Origin: Methylobacterium sp.
GTDB taxonomy: Bacteria > Pseudomonadota > Alphaproteobacteria > Rhizobiales > Beijerinckiaceae
DNA: 64,000 nt
Direction of reading: 5' to 3'
Assembly (NCBI GenBank): GCA_002928875.1
Contig: PERO01000018.1
Location: forward strand, 62,001-126,000
Of the stretch, positions 50,652 through 61,294 are shown in pieces. Below the pieces are notes generated by a model. That model saw only the letters and a list, made by a program, of their open reading frames with translations. It was not told where the DNA came from and searched no databases. The translations under genes were made by a program, and so were the position numbers. Each line of letters opens with the position of its first letter. Within the stretch, counting starts at the first letter, position 1.

Positions 50652-51805
50652 CGCGGGGAATCCAGAAGGATGGGCGCCTCGACATCCCAGGAGAGCCAGA
50701 CGCGATCGTCCCAGCCCAGCGGCCGCTCGGCGCGTCGTGCGCGATTGGTGACGCTCACGCGCATGATCGAGCCATCCGCGAGCTTCACCTGCACCATGGT
50801 CATGTCACCGAGATAGCCGATATCCCAGACGATCCCCTCGACGCGGTTCACGGGCTCGTGCGGCGGGATGGCGGAGAGCGCGATCTTCTCGGGGCGGAGG
50901 CCGACATGCACGTTTGCGCCGGGCGCGGGCTTCTCGCCCTCGTCGTCGAGTTCGATGGGGCCGATGATCGGGTGCCGGAGCGTCACCACCTCGCCGGCGA
51001 CCTGCGTGACAATCGCCTCGACAATGGTGATGTCGCCAACGAATTCCGCGACCGCGCGCGTTGCCGGCGCCTCGTAGATCTCCCCCGGCGTGCCCACCTG
51101 CGCGAGCCGGCCCTTCTGCATCACGCCGATGCGATGGGCCATGGTCATGGCCTCGTCCTGGTCATGCGTGACCATCAGGAAGGCGAGGCCGAGCTTCTCC
51201 TGCAGGGCGACGAGTTCGTATTGCGTTTCCTCGCGCAGCTTGCGGTCGAGCGCGCCGAGCGGCTCGTCGAGCAGCAGCACGCGCGGCCGTTTGGCGATGG
51301 CGCGCGCGAGCGCCACGCGCTGCTTCTGGCCGCCGGAAAGCTGGTCGGGCCGGCGCTTGCCGAAATCCGCAAGGCGCACGAGGCCGAGCACCTCCTCCAC
51401 CCGCGCGGTGATTTCGGCGCGGGGCAGGCCCTCCTGCTTCAGCCCATAGGCGATGTTCTGCTCGACATTCATATGCGGAAACAGCGCGTAGGACTGGAAC
51501 ATCAGGTTCGTGGGCCGCTGATGCGCCGGCACGCCGAGCACACTTCTGCCATCGAGCAGGATATCGCCCTGATCCGGCTCCTCGAAGCCCGCGAGCATGC
51601 GCATCAGGGTGGTCTTCCCGCAGCCGGAAGGGCCGAGCAGCGCAAAGAACTCGCCGGGGTAGAGGTCGAGATCGACCCCCGCCACCGCTTCGAGCGCGCC
51701 GAAGGATTTCCGGACATTCCGGAACGAGACGAGCGGCTTCGCGGCCCTGTCGAGCCAGGGCGCGAAGGCGCATCGCACCGGGCCCGCGCCGCGACGCTCG
51801 CTCAT
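50648..51805 (-). CDS. potG: Polyamine-type ABC transporter ATPase, PotG-like
   Basis: A 385-residue ATPase. Walker A is GPSGCGKTT, the signature LSGGQKQRVALARA, Walker B VLLLDEPLGALD, and the H-loop VTHDQDEA. The C-terminal TOBE-type domain (residues about 290-380) includes HVGLRPEKIALS. Its size and the KLREETQYELVALQ stretch after the Walker B motif fit the PotG/PotA group. An N-terminal extension of about 25 residues precedes the core (PLVSFRNVRKSFG). It starts 22 bases after the binding-protein gene. Confidence 0.9.
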   Translation of the reverse strand: MSERRGAGPVRCAFAPWLDRAAKPLVSFRNVRKSFGALEAVAGVDLDLYPGEFFALLGPSGCGKTTLMRMLAGFEEPDQGDILLDGRSVLGVPAHQRPTNLMFQSYALFPHMNVEQNIAYGLKQEGLPRAEITARVEEVLGLVRLADFGKRRPDQLSGGQKQRVALARAIAKRPRVLLLDEPLGALDRKLREETQYELVALQEKLGLAFLMVTHDQDEAMTMAHRIGVMQKGRLAQVGTPGEIYEAPATRAVAEFVGDITIVEAIVTQVAGEVVTLRHPIIGPIELDDEGEKPAPGANVHVGLRPEKIALSAIPPHEPVNRVEGIVWDIGYLGDMTMVQVKLADGSIMRVSVTNRARRAERPLGWDDRVWLSWDVEAPILLDSPR

Positions 51806-51827
51806 GGGGCGGGAGGCCGGCGAGGGC

Positions 51828-52928
51828 TCATCGGCCGGTCTTCACCCGCGTCCAGAGCCGGTTCACCGCGCGCTGGGTTTTCTCGTCATAGGGCGTGATG
51901 GTGTAGAGCCGCGCCAGCACCGCAGGCGTGGGGTAGATTCCGGGATTGGCGAGGATATCCGGCGGCATATGCTTCTGCGCCGAGAGATTGGGAGACGCAT
52001 ACTGGATGAACACCGCGTTGCTCGCCGCCACTTCCGGGCGATTGAGGTAATCGATCAGCTTGTAGGCCGCTTCCTTGTTCGCGGCATCGGCCGGGATCAC
52101 GAAGCTGTCGAACCACATCAGCGCGCCTTCCTGCGGGATGGCATAGCCGATCTCGACGCCGTTCTTCGCTTCCAGCGCGCGCTTCTTCGCCTGCAGCACA
52201 TCGCCCGAATAGCCGACCGCGAGGCAGATATCGCCGTTCGCAAGCGCCGTGATGTATTCGGAGGAGTGGAACTTCTGGATATGCGGCTTGATCTTCGCGA
52301 GCAGGTCCGCCGCCTTGCGCAGGTCGGCTTCCTTCTTCGAATCCGGGTCGAGGCCGAGGTAACGGAGCGCGGCGGGGAACATTTCCTCCGTCGCATCGAG
52401 CACATGCACGCCGCAGGAGGCGAGCTTCGAGACCTTGGCGGGATCGAACAGGATCGACCAGCTGTCGACATTCGCATCCGGCCCGAGCTTCTCGCGCACC
52501 TTCTTCAGGTTATAGCCGAGGCCGGTGGTGCCCCACATGTAGTTCACGGCGTGGCGGTTGCCGGGATCGTATTTGGCGAGGCGGTTCACCACATCCGGCC
52601 ACAAATGGCTGAGGTTCGGCAGCTTCGAACGGTCGAGCGGCGTGTAGAGCTTCAGCGGGATGTGCCTCGGCAGGAACGACGCCGTCACCACCACGAGATC
52701 GTAGCCGCTCTTGCCGGTGACGAGCTTCGTCTCCACCGTCTCCATCTGGTCGAAGGTGTCGTAGACGACCTTGATTCCGGTTTCGCGCGTGAACGCGTCG
52801 AGCACCGCCGGATTGATGTAATCCGACCAGTTATAGACACGCACTTCGCCCTGCGCCTGCGCACCGAAGGCCGTGAGCATCCATGCCAACCCGGCCAACA
52901 TGCCGCGCCTGATCGAGAAGCCGTTCAT
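51828..52928 (-). CDS. potF: Periplasmic polyamine-binding protein, PotF-like
   Basis: A 366-residue binding protein. The signal peptide MNGFSIRRGMLAGLAWMLTA with cleavage near AQA-QGE is clear, and the mature start VRVYNWSDYINPAVL is the PotF hallmark. TTGLGYNLKKV, AVGYSGDVLQAKKRA and MWFDSFVIPADAANKEAAY also match PotF, the putrescine-binding protein. GGAGGTGAAACGC gives a strong ribosome-binding site. The substrate is inferred from family; spermidine or agmatine is possible. It is the first gene of the operon. Confidence 0.9.
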   Translation of the reverse strand: MNGFSIRRGMLAGLAWMLTAFGAQAQGEVRVYNWSDYINPAVLDAFTRETGIKVVYDTFDQMETVETKLVTGKSGYDLVVVTASFLPRHIPLKLYTPLDRSKLPNLSHLWPDVVNRLAKYDPGNRHAVNYMWGTTGLGYNLKKVREKLGPDANVDSWSILFDPAKVSKLASCGVHVLDATEEMFPAALRYLGLDPDSKKEADLRKAADLLAKIKPHIQKFHSSEYITALANGDICLAVGYSGDVLQAKKRALEAKNGVEIGYAIPQEGALMWFDSFVIPADAANKEAAYKLIDYLNRPEVAASNAVFIQYASPNLSAQKHMPPDILANPGIYPTPAVLARLYTITPYDEKTQRAVNRLWTRVKTGR

Positions 52929-52972
52929 TGCGTTTCACCTCCATCTCGGGGGAAAGGGTGGCGACAGCGCCG

Positions 52973-53001
52973 CCGGCCCGGAGAATAGCGTCTCGGGCCG
53001 G
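52973..53001. terminator. Strong GC hairpin between pcs and potF
   Basis: CCGGCCCG at 52973-52980 pairs perfectly with CGGGCCGG at 52994-53001, with AGA/TCT able to extend the stem into the loop. It lies downstream of pcs and upstream of potF, so it may end the pcs transcript. No U-tract follows on either strand, so it would not be a standard intrinsic terminator. Confidence 0.4.
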
Positions 53002-53058
53002 TCTGAAAAGGGCATCCGGGTTGTGCGCGGCCGAAAAATGCCGCGCGACCCCCGCGCC

Positions 53059-53853
53059 TCAGCCGGCATCCGGGCCGGGGCGATCACGCAGGAAGCCGAG
53101 CCCGAGGAAATAGAGCGCCCCCGCCAGCAGCACGGCTTTCGGCACGAGGCCGGGGGCGAGGCGGTCGACGAGGCTGGCCCAGATCGCCGCGCCGCTCCAG
53201 GCGACGAGCACGGCCATGGTGAGCGGGCGCCAGCGTTTCACCCGCACCGGATGCACGAAGACGACGGGCAGGAACATCATCGCCGTCAGCACGATCACGA
53301 TGAAGAGCGCCAGCCAGGCCGGCGGCTGGAAGACGATGATGTAGAACACGACGACGTTCCACACCGCGGGAAAGCCGAGGAACCACCAATCCTTCGTCTT
53401 CATCTGGGTGTCGGCGAAATAGAGCGCCGAACCGACCGTGATGATCAGCCCCATCGCGAGGCCGAAAGGCTGGGGCATGATTTCCGGCCGCAGCAGGATC
53501 GCCGCCGGCACGAAGACATAGGTGATGAAATCCACTACGAGATCGAGGGTCGCGCCGTCATAGCGCGAGGCGGTCTCGACCACGTTGAAGCGCCGCGCCA
53601 TGGGGCCATCGGCGGCATCGACGAAGAGCGCCACCCCGAGCCAGCCGAAACAGGCGACGATCTGGCCGGAAATCGCCGCTTCCAGCGCAAGGAAGCCCAG
53701 TGCGGCCCCCAAAGCCGTGAACACATGCACGCCATAGGCCATCACGTGGACAGGCGTCCTGTTCTGGACAGGCACTTTCTTTCCGGCCTTGTCCTCCTCC
53801 GCTGCCGCCACGTCGCGCTCCGTTCCCTGCTGCCCCGGCCGGTGGCATACCAT
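53059..53853 (-). CDS. pcs: Phosphatidylcholine synthase (Pcs)
   Basis: A 264-residue membrane enzyme of the CDP-alcohol phosphatidyltransferase family that makes phosphatidylcholine from CDP-diacylglycerol and free choline. The family motif is present as DAADGPMARRF followed by GATLDLVVDF, giving the DG..AR........G...D...D pattern in its Pcs form. There are about eight membrane segments (for example VFTALGAALGFLALEAAISG and LALFIVIVLTAMMFLPVVFV). The N-terminal 30 residues are hydrophilic and may be overestimated; an internal start nearer VHVMAYGVHVF is possible. Pcs is common in Rhizobiales and relatives. It stands alone between the pot operon and hutC. Confidence 0.9.
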   Translation of the reverse strand: MVCHRPGQQGTERDVAAAEEDKAGKKVPVQNRTPVHVMAYGVHVFTALGAALGFLALEAAISGQIVACFGWLGVALFVDAADGPMARRFNVVETASRYDGATLDLVVDFITYVFVPAAILLRPEIMPQPFGLAMGLIITVGSALYFADTQMKTKDWWFLGFPAVWNVVVFYIIVFQPPAWLALFIVIVLTAMMFLPVVFVHPVRVKRWRPLTMAVLVAWSGAAIWASLVDRLAPGLVPKAVLLAGALYFLGLGFLRDRPGPDAG

Positions 53854-53881
53854 CCCCGGGCCAGTCCCGCCAATCCGCGGC

Positions 53882-54628
53882 TCAGGCGCTGAACCCCGCG
53901 CCCGGTGAGAAATGCGAGACGATCTGGTGGCGCGCCGCGGGGTAATGCAGGGTCACGGCGGTCACGATCACGCCGGCCTGCCAGGTGCGGCGGTCGATGA
54001 CGAGACAGGCGCCCCCTTTCGGCATGGCGAGGCGGCGCGCCAGCGCGGGTGCGGCGATATCGGCCCGGATGATGTGCTCGGCATCGCTCCAGGGCACCTC
54101 GTTGAGGAGCCAGGTGCCGGGCGGCGTCTCCGAAAAATCGACGTTTGCGGCATCCGGCACCACGGCGAGGTTCATCAGCCGGTTCTCGACCGCGTAAGGC
54201 TGGCCATCGGCGAAATGCACGAGGCGCAGCGCGAGCAGCTCCGTCACCGGCTGGCCGAGGCGGGCCAACTCATTGGCATCGGGCGCGCGGCGCTCGCGCG
54301 CTAGGATTTCGCAGCGATAGGCGCGGCCGGATGTGGCGATCTCCGCCTTGAGATCGTGGATCTTCAGCACGGTCTGCGCGTTACGCGGCAGCGCGACCTG
54401 CGAGCCCGCCCGGCGACGGCGCTGGATCAATCCTTCGCTGACCAGAGCGGAGAGGGCCTTGCTCACGGTCATGCGCGAACAGCCGTAACGCTCCTTCAGT
54501 TCGTTCTCGGACGGAATGGCATCCCCCGGTCGCAACTCGCCCGAGGCGATGCGGTTCTGGATATCGCGCCGGATCTCGAGATAGCGGGGAAGGGGGGTTG
54601 CGTCCAAGGGTGAAGGCTCCGATGCCAC
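53882..54628 (-). CDS. hutC: Histidine utilisation repressor, GntR/HutC family
   Basis: A 248-residue regulator. The winged helix at about residues 14-80 (YLEIRRDIQNRIASGELRPG; ENELKERYGCSRMTVSKALS) is GntR type, followed by a UTRA ligand domain (about 95-240; LALRLVHFADGQPYAVENRL). The start is GTG 54628. HutC normally binds urocanate and represses the hut genes. It follows hutF with a three-base gap, so it is autoregulated together with hutF. A likely operator is at 56040-56049. Confidence 0.92.
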   Translation of the reverse strand: MASEPSPLDATPLPRYLEIRRDIQNRIASGELRPGDAIPSENELKERYGCSRMTVSKALSALVSEGLIQRRRRAGSQVALPRNAQTVLKIHDLKAEIATSGRAYRCEILARERRAPDANELARLGQPVTELLALRLVHFADGQPYAVENRLMNLAVVPDAANVDFSETPPGTWLLNEVPWSDAEHIIRADIAAPALARRLAMPKGGACLVIDRRTWQAGVIVTAVTLHYPAARHQIVSHFSPGAGFSA

Positions 54629-54631
54629 GCG

Positions 54632-55984
54632 TCAGAGGCTGCCGGCCAGCCGCTCGATGACCCTGCGATAAGCCCCGGCCAAAGCCTCATGCCCTTGATG
54701 CCGCCCCTTGTCCACGACCAACGCGCCCGCCGCATAGACCCGGTCGATCAGCGTGTGACCGCCGGTGAAGATGTAGGAATCGAGCCAGGCATCGGCAGAT
54801 CGGCCGGCGAGATCGGGCGCATCCGGCCGGAGCGTCACCAGATCGGCCCGCGCGCCGGGCACGATGCCCATCGGCCGCGCGAGGGCCTGCGCGCCGCCCG
54901 CCAACGCCGCATCGTGCAGAACGCGGCCTGTCGAGAGGCCCGGAAGGCTCATGGCGTTGCGTGCGCGCAGGGCGAGGCGCTGGCCATATTCGAGCATGCG
55001 CAACTCGCCGGGCGCGCTGATTTCGACGTTGGAATCCGTGCCGACCCCGAAGCGCCCGCCTTCGGCCAGAAAATCCGCGCCGGGGAAGATGCCATCGCCC
55101 AGATTGGCCTCGGTGATGGGGCAGAGCCCCGCGACCGCGCCGGATCGCGCCAGCGCGCGCCGTTCCTCGGCCGTGAGATGCGTCGCGTGGATCAGGCACC
55201 AGCGTTCATCCACCGGCTGGTGCGCAAGCAGCCATTCCACCGGGCGCTGCCCGCTCCAGGCGAGGCAATCCTGCACCTCCTTCACCTGCTCGGCGACATG
55301 GATATGCACCGGGCCGTCTGTGAAGGTCGCAACGAGCGTTGAGAGTTCGTCGGGCGTCGCGGCGCGCAGGGAATGCGGTGCAAAGCCGAGCACGGCATCC
55401 GGAAGACCGGCAATCGCGCGCCGGCTCGCCTCCATCAGGCGGGCGAACCCGTCGAGATCGGAAAGGAAACGCCGCTGCCCCGCATTCGGGGCCTGCCCGC
55501 CGAACCCGCCATGCGCATAGAACACCGGCAGCAGGGTCAGCCCCATCCCCGTCCGCGCCGCAGCTGCCGCGATGCGCTCGGCATGTTCCGCGGGGTTGGC
55601 ATAGGGCGTGCCGTCGGGCTGGTGATGCAGATAGTGGAACTCGCCTACAGCCGTGAAGCCACGCTCCAGCATTTCCATGAAGGCGAAGGCGGCGATCGTC
55701 TCGACATCTTCCGCCGTGATTTCGCCGAGGAAGCGATACATCACCTCGCGCCAGGTCCAGAAGCTGTCCTCCGAGGTGCCGCGCCGCTCGGCAAGGCCGG
55801 CCATACCGCGCTGGAAGCTGTGCGAATGCAGGCTCGCCAGGCCGGGCAGGGCGATCGTCGCGTCGGGCGAAGCGGCCTCCAGGCCGGTCTCGATCCGGAT
55901 GATGAGGCCCGCCGCGTGGTGGATCGCGACACCCTCCGCCCAGCCCGAAGGCAGCAAGGCATGTGCGCAATGAAGCACCGGCAT
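54632..55984 (-). CDS. hutF: Formimidoylglutamate deiminase
   Basis: A 450-residue amidohydrolase. The metal-binding block LASLHSHSFQRGMAG and the later HIHVAEQVKEVQDCL, CLIHATHLTAEER and GVGTDSNVEISAPGELRML match HutF. It hydrolyses N-formimino-L-glutamate to N-formyl-L-glutamate and ammonia, which feeds HutG. ATG 55984 (MPVLHCAHALLPSG) lies nine bases after GAGGGAG; an earlier in-frame ATG directly abuts that site and is less likely. It is divergent from hutI, with 80 bases between. Confidence 0.92.
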   Translation of the reverse strand: MPVLHCAHALLPSGWAEGVAIHHAAGLIIRIETGLEAASPDATIALPGLASLHSHSFQRGMAGLAERRGTSEDSFWTWREVMYRFLGEITAEDVETIAAFAFMEMLERGFTAVGEFHYLHHQPDGTPYANPAEHAERIAAAAARTGMGLTLLPVFYAHGGFGGQAPNAGQRRFLSDLDGFARLMEASRRAIAGLPDAVLGFAPHSLRAATPDELSTLVATFTDGPVHIHVAEQVKEVQDCLAWSGQRPVEWLLAHQPVDERWCLIHATHLTAEERRALARSGAVAGLCPITEANLGDGIFPGADFLAEGGRFGVGTDSNVEISAPGELRMLEYGQRLALRARNAMSLPGLSTGRVLHDAALAGGAQALARPMGIVPGARADLVTLRPDAPDLAGRSADAWLDSYIFTGGHTLIDRVYAAGALVVDKGRHQGHEALAGAYRRVIERLAGSL

Positions 55985-56039
55985 CGCTGTCATCTCCCTC
56001 TGCGAAAATCCGCTGGACTTTAGCGCGGACGCTTCATTA

Positions 56040-56049
56040 TGTATAGACA
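56040..56049. promoter_or_regulatory. Candidate HutC operator
   Basis: TGTATAGACA is an imperfect palindrome (8 of 10 symmetric positions) of the GT..TA..AC type bound by HutC-subfamily GntR regulators. It lies in the 80-base gap between the divergent hutF and hutI starts, where one site could control both directions. AAGAGGA, the hutI ribosome-binding site, follows directly. Confidence 0.5.
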
Positions 56050-56064
56050 AAAGAGGACGGTCTC

Positions 56065-57273
56065 GTGACAGCGGATCACATGTTTCGCAATGCCCGCCTG
56101 GTGACCATGGCGGGAGACGGCCTGGGGCTCGTCGAGCGTGGCGCGCTGGTCGTCACCGGCGGGAGGATCGCCTTTGCGGGGCCGGAGAGCAACCTGCCCG
56201 CCGATTTCCCCGCTATGGAAAGCACGGATTGCGAGGGCCGTGTCATCACCCCCGGCCTCGTCGATTGCCACACCCATCTCGTCTTCGGCGGAAACCGCGC
56301 CCGCGAGTTCGAGATGCGGCTCGATGGCGCGAGCTACGAGGAGATCGCGCGGGCCGGCGGCGGCATTCTCTCCACGGTGCGCGCGACCCGCGCCGCGAGC
56401 GAGGATGATCTCGTCGCTTCCGCCCTGCCGCGCCTCGATGCGCTGATGGGCGAGGGGGTCACCACGGTCGAGATCAAGTCGGGCTATGGCCTTACGGTCG
56501 CGGACGAGGTGAAGACGCTGCGCGCCGCGCGCCGGCTCGGCACGCTGCGACCGGCAACGATCACCACCACCGCGCTCGGGGCGCATGCGATCCCGCCGGA
56601 ATTCGCGGGCCGTTCCGGCGATTACATCGATCATGTCATCCGCGAGCAATTGCCCGCGCTCGCCGCCGAAAATCTTGCCGATTGCGTCGATGCCTTCTGC
56701 GAGGGCATCGCCTTTTCGCCCGAGGAGGTGGACCGGCTGTTCACCGCGGCCCGCCAGATGGGTCTGCCGGTGAAGCTCCATGCCGATCAGCTCTCGAATC
56801 TCGGTGGCGCGGCGCTGTCGGCGAAGCACGGCGCGCTGTCGGCGGATCACCTGGAATACACCGATGCGGCGGGCGCTGCCGCGATGGCCAGAGCCGGAAC
56901 GATTGCCGTTCTGCTGCCCGGTGCGTTCTATTTCCTGCGCGAGAAGCAATTGCCGCCCATCGCTGCGTTTCGCGCGGCAGGCACACGCATGGCGCTCGCG
57001 ACCGATTGCAATCCCGGTTCCTCGCCGCTGACCTCGCCTCTGCTGACCATGAACATGGCGGCGACGCTCTTCCGCATGACCGTGTCGGAATGCCTCGCCG
57101 GTTTCACGCGCGAAGCGGCGCGGGCGCTCGGAAAGCTCGGCGAAATCGGTACGCTGGAACCCGGCAAATGGGCCGATCTCGCGATCTGGTCGGTCGAGAG
57201 CCCGGCAGAACTGGTCTATCGCATGGGGTTCAACCCGCTCCATGCGCGCATCCGGAGGGGACAACGATGCTGA
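56065..57273 (+). CDS. hutI: Imidazolonepropionase
   Basis: A 402-residue amidohydrolase that opens the imidazolone ring to formiminoglutamate. [20 protein letters not shown] holds the metal histidines and is diagnostic; [20 protein letters not shown] and [19 protein letters not shown] follow in the expected order. Start GTG 56065 after AAGAGGA. Its end overlaps the hutH start by seven bases. Confidence 0.94.
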   Translation: MTADHMFRNARLVTMAGDGLGLVERGALVVTGGRIAFAGPESNLPADFPAMESTDCEGRVITPGLVDCHTHLVFGGNRAREFEMRLDGASYEEIARAGGGILSTVRATRAASEDDLVASALPRLDALMGEGVTTVEIKSGYGLTVADEVKTLRAARRLGTLRPATITTTALGAHAIPPEFAGRSGDYIDHVIREQLPALAAENLADCVDAFCEGIAFSPEEVDRLFTAARQMGLPVKLHADQLSNLGGAALSAKHGALSADHLEYTDAAGAAAMARAGTIAVLLPGAFYFLREKQLPPIAAFRAAGTRMALATDCNPGSSPLTSPLLTMNMAATLFRMTVSECLAGFTREAARALGKLGEIGTLEPGKWADLAIWSVESPAELVYRMGFNPLHARIRRGQRC

Positions 57274-58793
57274 CGATCCATCCCGGCGTGGTGCCGCTTT
57301 CGGATTGGCGCGCGATCTACCGTGGCGCGGCCTTCCGGCTCGACCCGGCCTGCCGCGCGAAGGTGGCGGCCAGCGCGGCCTCCATCACGCGCATCCTCGC
57401 GAAGGGCGAGCCGGTCTATGGCATCAATACCGGCTTCGGGAAGCTCGCGAGCGTGCGCATCGGCGACGAGGATCTCGCGACCCTGCAGCGCAACATCGTG
57501 CTGAGCCATGCCGCCGGCGTCGGCGAGGCCATGCCGAAGCCCATCGCGCGGCTCATGATGGCGCTGAAACTCGCGAGCCTCGCGCAGGGCGCGTCGGGCA
57601 TCCGCCTCGAGACGCTGGATTGCCTCGAAACCATGCTCGCGCGCGATCTCATTCCCGTGGTGCCGGCGCAGGGATCGGTGGGTGCCTCGGGCGATCTCGC
57701 GCCACTGGCGCATATGAGCGCCGCGATGATCGGCGTGGGCGACATCGACACCCCGGAGGGGCGCAAGCCCGCGATGGATGCGCTGGCCGGTGCGGGCCTC
57801 GCCCCGCTCGAACTCGGTGCGAAGGAGGGGCTCGCGCTGCTCAACGGCACGCAATTCTCCACGGCCTATGCGCTGGCGGGGCTGTTCGAAGCCGAGGCGC
57901 TGCTCCATGCGGCTCTCGTCACCGGCGCGCTCTCCACCGATGCCGCGCGCGGCTCGGATACGCCCTTCGATCCGCGCATCCATGCTTTGCGCGGCCATCG
58001 CGGCCAGATCGATACGGCCGATGCTTTGCGCCGGCTGATGGCGGGTTCGGCGATCCGCGCCTCGCATCTCGTGGGCGATGATCGCGTGCAGGACCCCTAT
58101 TGCCTGCGCTGCCAGCCGCAGGTGATGGGCGCGGCGCTCGACGTGCTGCGGCAGGCGGCGACGACGCTCTCCACCGAGGCGAACGGCGTTTCGGACAATC
58201 CGCTGATCTTCGCGGAGGCCGATGAAGCCCTCTCGGGTGGGAATTTCCACGCCGAGCCTGTGGCCTTCGCCGCCGACATGATCGCGCTGGCCGTGTGCGA
58301 GATCGGTTCGCTCTCCGAGCGGCGCGTGGCGATGCTGGTCGATCCGGCGCTTTCCGGCCTGCCGGCCTTCCTCACGCCGAAGCCGGGGCTCAATTCCGGC
58401 TTCATGATTCCGCAGGTCACGGCGGCGGCGCTCGTTTCGGAAAACAAGCAGCGCGCTTACCCGGCGAGCGTCGATTCCATCCCCACCTCCGCCAACCAGG
58501 AGGATCACGTCTCGATGGCCGCGCATGGCGCGCGACGCCTGCTGCCGATGGTCGAGAATGCGCGCGGCGTGATCGCCATCGAGGCGCTCGCCGCCTGCCA
58601 GGCGATCGATTTCCATGCGCCTTTGGCCTCGAGCCTTGCATTGGAAGCCGCGAAGGTGGCTCTGCGCGCGCGCGTCCCGCCATTGCAGGACGATCGGCAT
58701 TTCCACCCCGATATCGAGGCCGCGCTCGATCTCGTGCGCTCCGGCGCGCTGGTCCGGGCGGCATCCCTGCCTCTGCCGGGACTGGAAGGCTGA
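57267..58793 (+). CDS. hutH: Histidine ammonia-lyase
   Basis: A 508-residue lyase that deaminates histidine to urocanate. The MIO-forming Ala-Ser-Gly lies in [61 protein letters not shown] and [16 protein letters not shown] are family hallmarks. ATG 57267 ([14 protein letters not shown]) overlaps the hutI stop; the frame continues upstream only as antisense-like noise. Confidence 0.95.
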   Translation: MLTIHPGVVPLSDWRAIYRGAAFRLDPACRAKVAASAASITRILAKGEPVYGINTGFGKLASVRIGDEDLATLQRNIVLSHAAGVGEAMPKPIARLMMALKLASLAQGASGIRLETLDCLETMLARDLIPVVPAQGSVGASGDLAPLAHMSAAMIGVGDIDTPEGRKPAMDALAGAGLAPLELGAKEGLALLNGTQFSTAYALAGLFEAEALLHAALVTGALSTDAARGSDTPFDPRIHALRGHRGQIDTADALRRLMAGSAIRASHLVGDDRVQDPYCLRCQPQVMGAALDVLRQAATTLSTEANGVSDNPLIFAEADEALSGGNFHAEPVAFAADMIALAVCEIGSLSERRVAMLVDPALSGLPAFLTPKPGLNSGFMIPQVTAAALVSENKQRAYPASVDSIPTSANQEDHVSMAAHGARRLLPMVENARGVIAIEALAACQAIDFHAPLASSLALEAAKVALRARVPPLQDDRHFHPDIEAALDLVRSGALVRAASLPLPGLEG

Positions 58794-58796
58794 GCC

Positions 58797-59633
58797 ATGT
58801 TCACCCTGCCCAACCATTGGCTGACCCTGCGACAGGGGAAGGCGCCGCTGGTGATCAGCCTGCCGCATACCGGCACGGATCTGCCGCCGGAACTCGAGGC
58901 GCGCCTGGTCTCGCCCTGGCTCGCGCTCAAGGATTGCGACTGGTGGATCGACGATCTCTACGCCTTCGCGGCCGATCTCGACGCCACGATCATCCATACA
59001 TCGCTCTCGCGCACGCTGATCGACGTCAATCGCGATCCGTCGGGCGTCTCGCTCTATCCGGGGCAGGCGACGACGGCACTCTGCCCGTCGACGACCTTCG
59101 ATGGCGAACCGCTCTACAAGAACGGCAAGGGCCCCGGTGCCGTGGAGATCGAGACGCGAAAAAGGCTCGCCTTCGATCCCTATCACGCGGTGCTTGCCCG
59201 CGAGATTCGGCGGCTTCGCGCGCGACACGCCCGCGTGGTGCTCTATGATTGCCACTCGATCCGCTCGGTGATCCCGCGATTGTTCGAGGGCGAATTGCCG
59301 CAATTCAACATCGGCACGAATTCGGGTGCGGCCTGCGATGCTCGTCTTGCGGCCGAGATCGAAAAGCTCTGCGATGCCAGCGGCATGAGCCGCGTCACCA
59401 ACGGACGCTTCAAGGGCGGATACATCACGCGGGCCCATGGCGATCCGGCAAACGGCATCCATGCGGTGCAGATGGAACTCGCCTGCCGGGGCTATATGCG
59501 CGAGCCGATCCCCGATGTCAGCGAGGCCAACTGGCCCGGCGCATTCGATCCCGCCTATGCCGCGCCGATCCGCGCGACGCTTCAAGCTGTTCTCCAAGCC
59601 TGTCTTGCCTTCGCGAAAGGGGCCTCGACATGA
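58797..59633 (+). CDS. hutG: N-formylglutamate deformylase
   Basis: A 278-residue hydrolase of the FGase family that converts N-formylglutamate to glutamate and formate, completing the HutF route. [39 protein letters not shown] and [15 protein letters not shown] are typical. It lies three bases after hutH and overlaps hutU by four (ATGA). Confidence 0.93.
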   Translation: MFTLPNHWLTLRQGKAPLVISLPHTGTDLPPELEARLVSPWLALKDCDWWIDDLYAFAADLDATIIHTSLSRTLIDVNRDPSGVSLYPGQATTALCPSTTFDGEPLYKNGKGPGAVEIETRKRLAFDPYHAVLAREIRRLRARHARVVLYDCHSIRSVIPRLFEGELPQFNIGTNSGAACDARLAAEIEKLCDASGMSRVTNGRFKGGYITRAHGDPANGIHAVQMELACRGYMREPIPDVSEANWPGAFDPAYAAPIRATLQAVLQACLAFAKGAST

Positions 59634-61294
59634 CCCGTCTCGACAATTCCCGCGTGATCCGCGCGCCGCGCGGCCTCGATCTCTCCGCGAAAAGCTGGCT
59701 GACCGAAGCGCCGTTGCGCATGCTGATGAACAATCTCGACCCCGATGTCGCCGAGAAGCCGGGCGAACTCGTGGTCTATGGCGGCATCGGCCGCGCCGCA
59801 CGCGACTGGGACAGCTTCGACCGCATCGTGGCGTCGCTGAAAAAGCTCGAAGCCGACGAAACGCTGCTGGTGCAATCGGGCAAGCCGGTGGGCGTGTTCC
59901 GCACCCATGTGGATGCGCCGCGCGTGCTCATCGCCAATTCGAACCTCGTGCCGCGCTGGGCGACCTGGGAGCATTTCAACGCCCTCGATAAGAAGGGCCT
60001 GATGATGTACGGCCAGATGACCGCTGGCTCGTGGATCTATATCGGCACGCAGGGCATCGTTCAGGGCACCTACGAAACCTTCGTGGAGATGGGCCGCCAG
60101 CATTATGGCGGCGACCTCTCGGGCCGCTGGATTCTCACGGCGGGCCTCGGCGGCATGGGGGGCGCACAGCCGCTCGCAGCCACGATGGCGGGCGCTTCCT
60201 GCCTCGCGGTGGAGTGCCGGCCCTCATCCATCGAGTTCCGCCTGCGCACGGGCTATCTCGACACCAAGGCCGACACGCTCGACGAGGCGCTGGAGATCAT
60301 CCGCCGGGCATGCGCGGAAAAGAAGGCCATTTCCGTGGGCCTTCTCGGCAACGCGGCGGATATCTTCCCCGAACTCGTGCGCCGTGGCATCCGCCCGGAT
60401 TGCGTCACCGACCAGACCTCGGCGCATGATCCCGTGCATGGCTATCTGCCGCAGGGCTGGACGCTGGCCGATTGGGAAGCGAAGCAGGCGAGCGACCCCA
60501 AGGGCGTGACCGCTGCCGCGAAGAAAAGCATGGCCGCGCATGTCCGCGCCATGCTCGACTTTCACAAAATGGGCGTGCCCACGGTCGATTACGGCAACAA
60601 TATCCGCCAGATGGCGCTTGAAGAGGGCGTGGCGGATGCCTTCGATTTTCCGGGTTTCGTGCCGGCCTATATCCGCCCGCTCTTCTGTCGCGGCGTCGGG
60701 CCCTTCCGCTGGTGCGCGCTCTCGGGCGACCCGGAGGACATTTACCGCACCGACGAGAAGGTGAAGGCGCTGCTGCCGGACAACAAGCACCTCCACAACT
60801 GGCTCGACATGGCGAAAAAGCGCATCCAGTTCCAGGGCTTGCCGGCGCGCATCTGCTGGGTCGGCCTGGGGGATCGTCACCGGCTCGGCCTCGCCTTCAA
60901 CGAGATGGTCGCGAGAGGTGAACTGAAGGCGCCCATCGTCATCGGGCGCGATCACCTCGATTCCGGTTCGGTCGCCTCGCCCAATCGCGAGACCGAGGCG
61001 ATGCGCGACGGCTCGGATGCGGTGTCGGATTGGCCGTTGCTCAACGCGCTTCTGAACTGCGCGAGCGGCGCGACCTGGGTGTCGCTGCACCATGGCGGCG
61101 GCGTCGGCATGGGCTTCTCGCAGCATTCCGGCATGGTGATCTGCTGCGACGGCACGGAGGATGCGGCCCGCCGCATCGCCCGCGTCCTCTGGAACGACCC
61201 GGCGACCGGCGTGATGCGCCATGCCGATGCCGGTTACGACATCGCGCTGCAATGCGCCCGCGAGCATCAATTGAACTTGCCGGGCATCCTGTGA
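59630..61294 (+). CDS. hutU: Urocanate hydratase
   Basis: A 554-residue urocanase, the usual length, which uses tightly bound NAD+ to hydrate urocanate. [36 protein letters not shown] and [15 protein letters not shown] are conserved blocks, and [18 protein letters not shown] and [18 protein letters not shown] near the C-terminus are diagnostic. Start ATG 59630 overlaps the hutG stop; the end overlaps hutD (GTGA). Confidence 0.95.
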   Translation: MTRLDNSRVIRAPRGLDLSAKSWLTEAPLRMLMNNLDPDVAEKPGELVVYGGIGRAARDWDSFDRIVASLKKLEADETLLVQSGKPVGVFRTHVDAPRVLIANSNLVPRWATWEHFNALDKKGLMMYGQMTAGSWIYIGTQGIVQGTYETFVEMGRQHYGGDLSGRWILTAGLGGMGGAQPLAATMAGASCLAVECRPSSIEFRLRTGYLDTKADTLDEALEIIRRACAEKKAISVGLLGNAADIFPELVRRGIRPDCVTDQTSAHDPVHGYLPQGWTLADWEAKQASDPKGVTAAAKKSMAAHVRAMLDFHKMGVPTVDYGNNIRQMALEEGVADAFDFPGFVPAYIRPLFCRGVGPFRWCALSGDPEDIYRTDEKVKALLPDNKHLHNWLDMAKKRIQFQGLPARICWVGLGDRHRLGLAFNEMVARGELKAPIVIGRDHLDSGSVASPNRETEAMRDGSDAVSDWPLLNALLNCASGATWVSLHHGGGVGMGFSQHSGMVICCDGTEDAARRIARVLWNDPATGVMRHADAGYDIALQCAREHQLNLPGIL

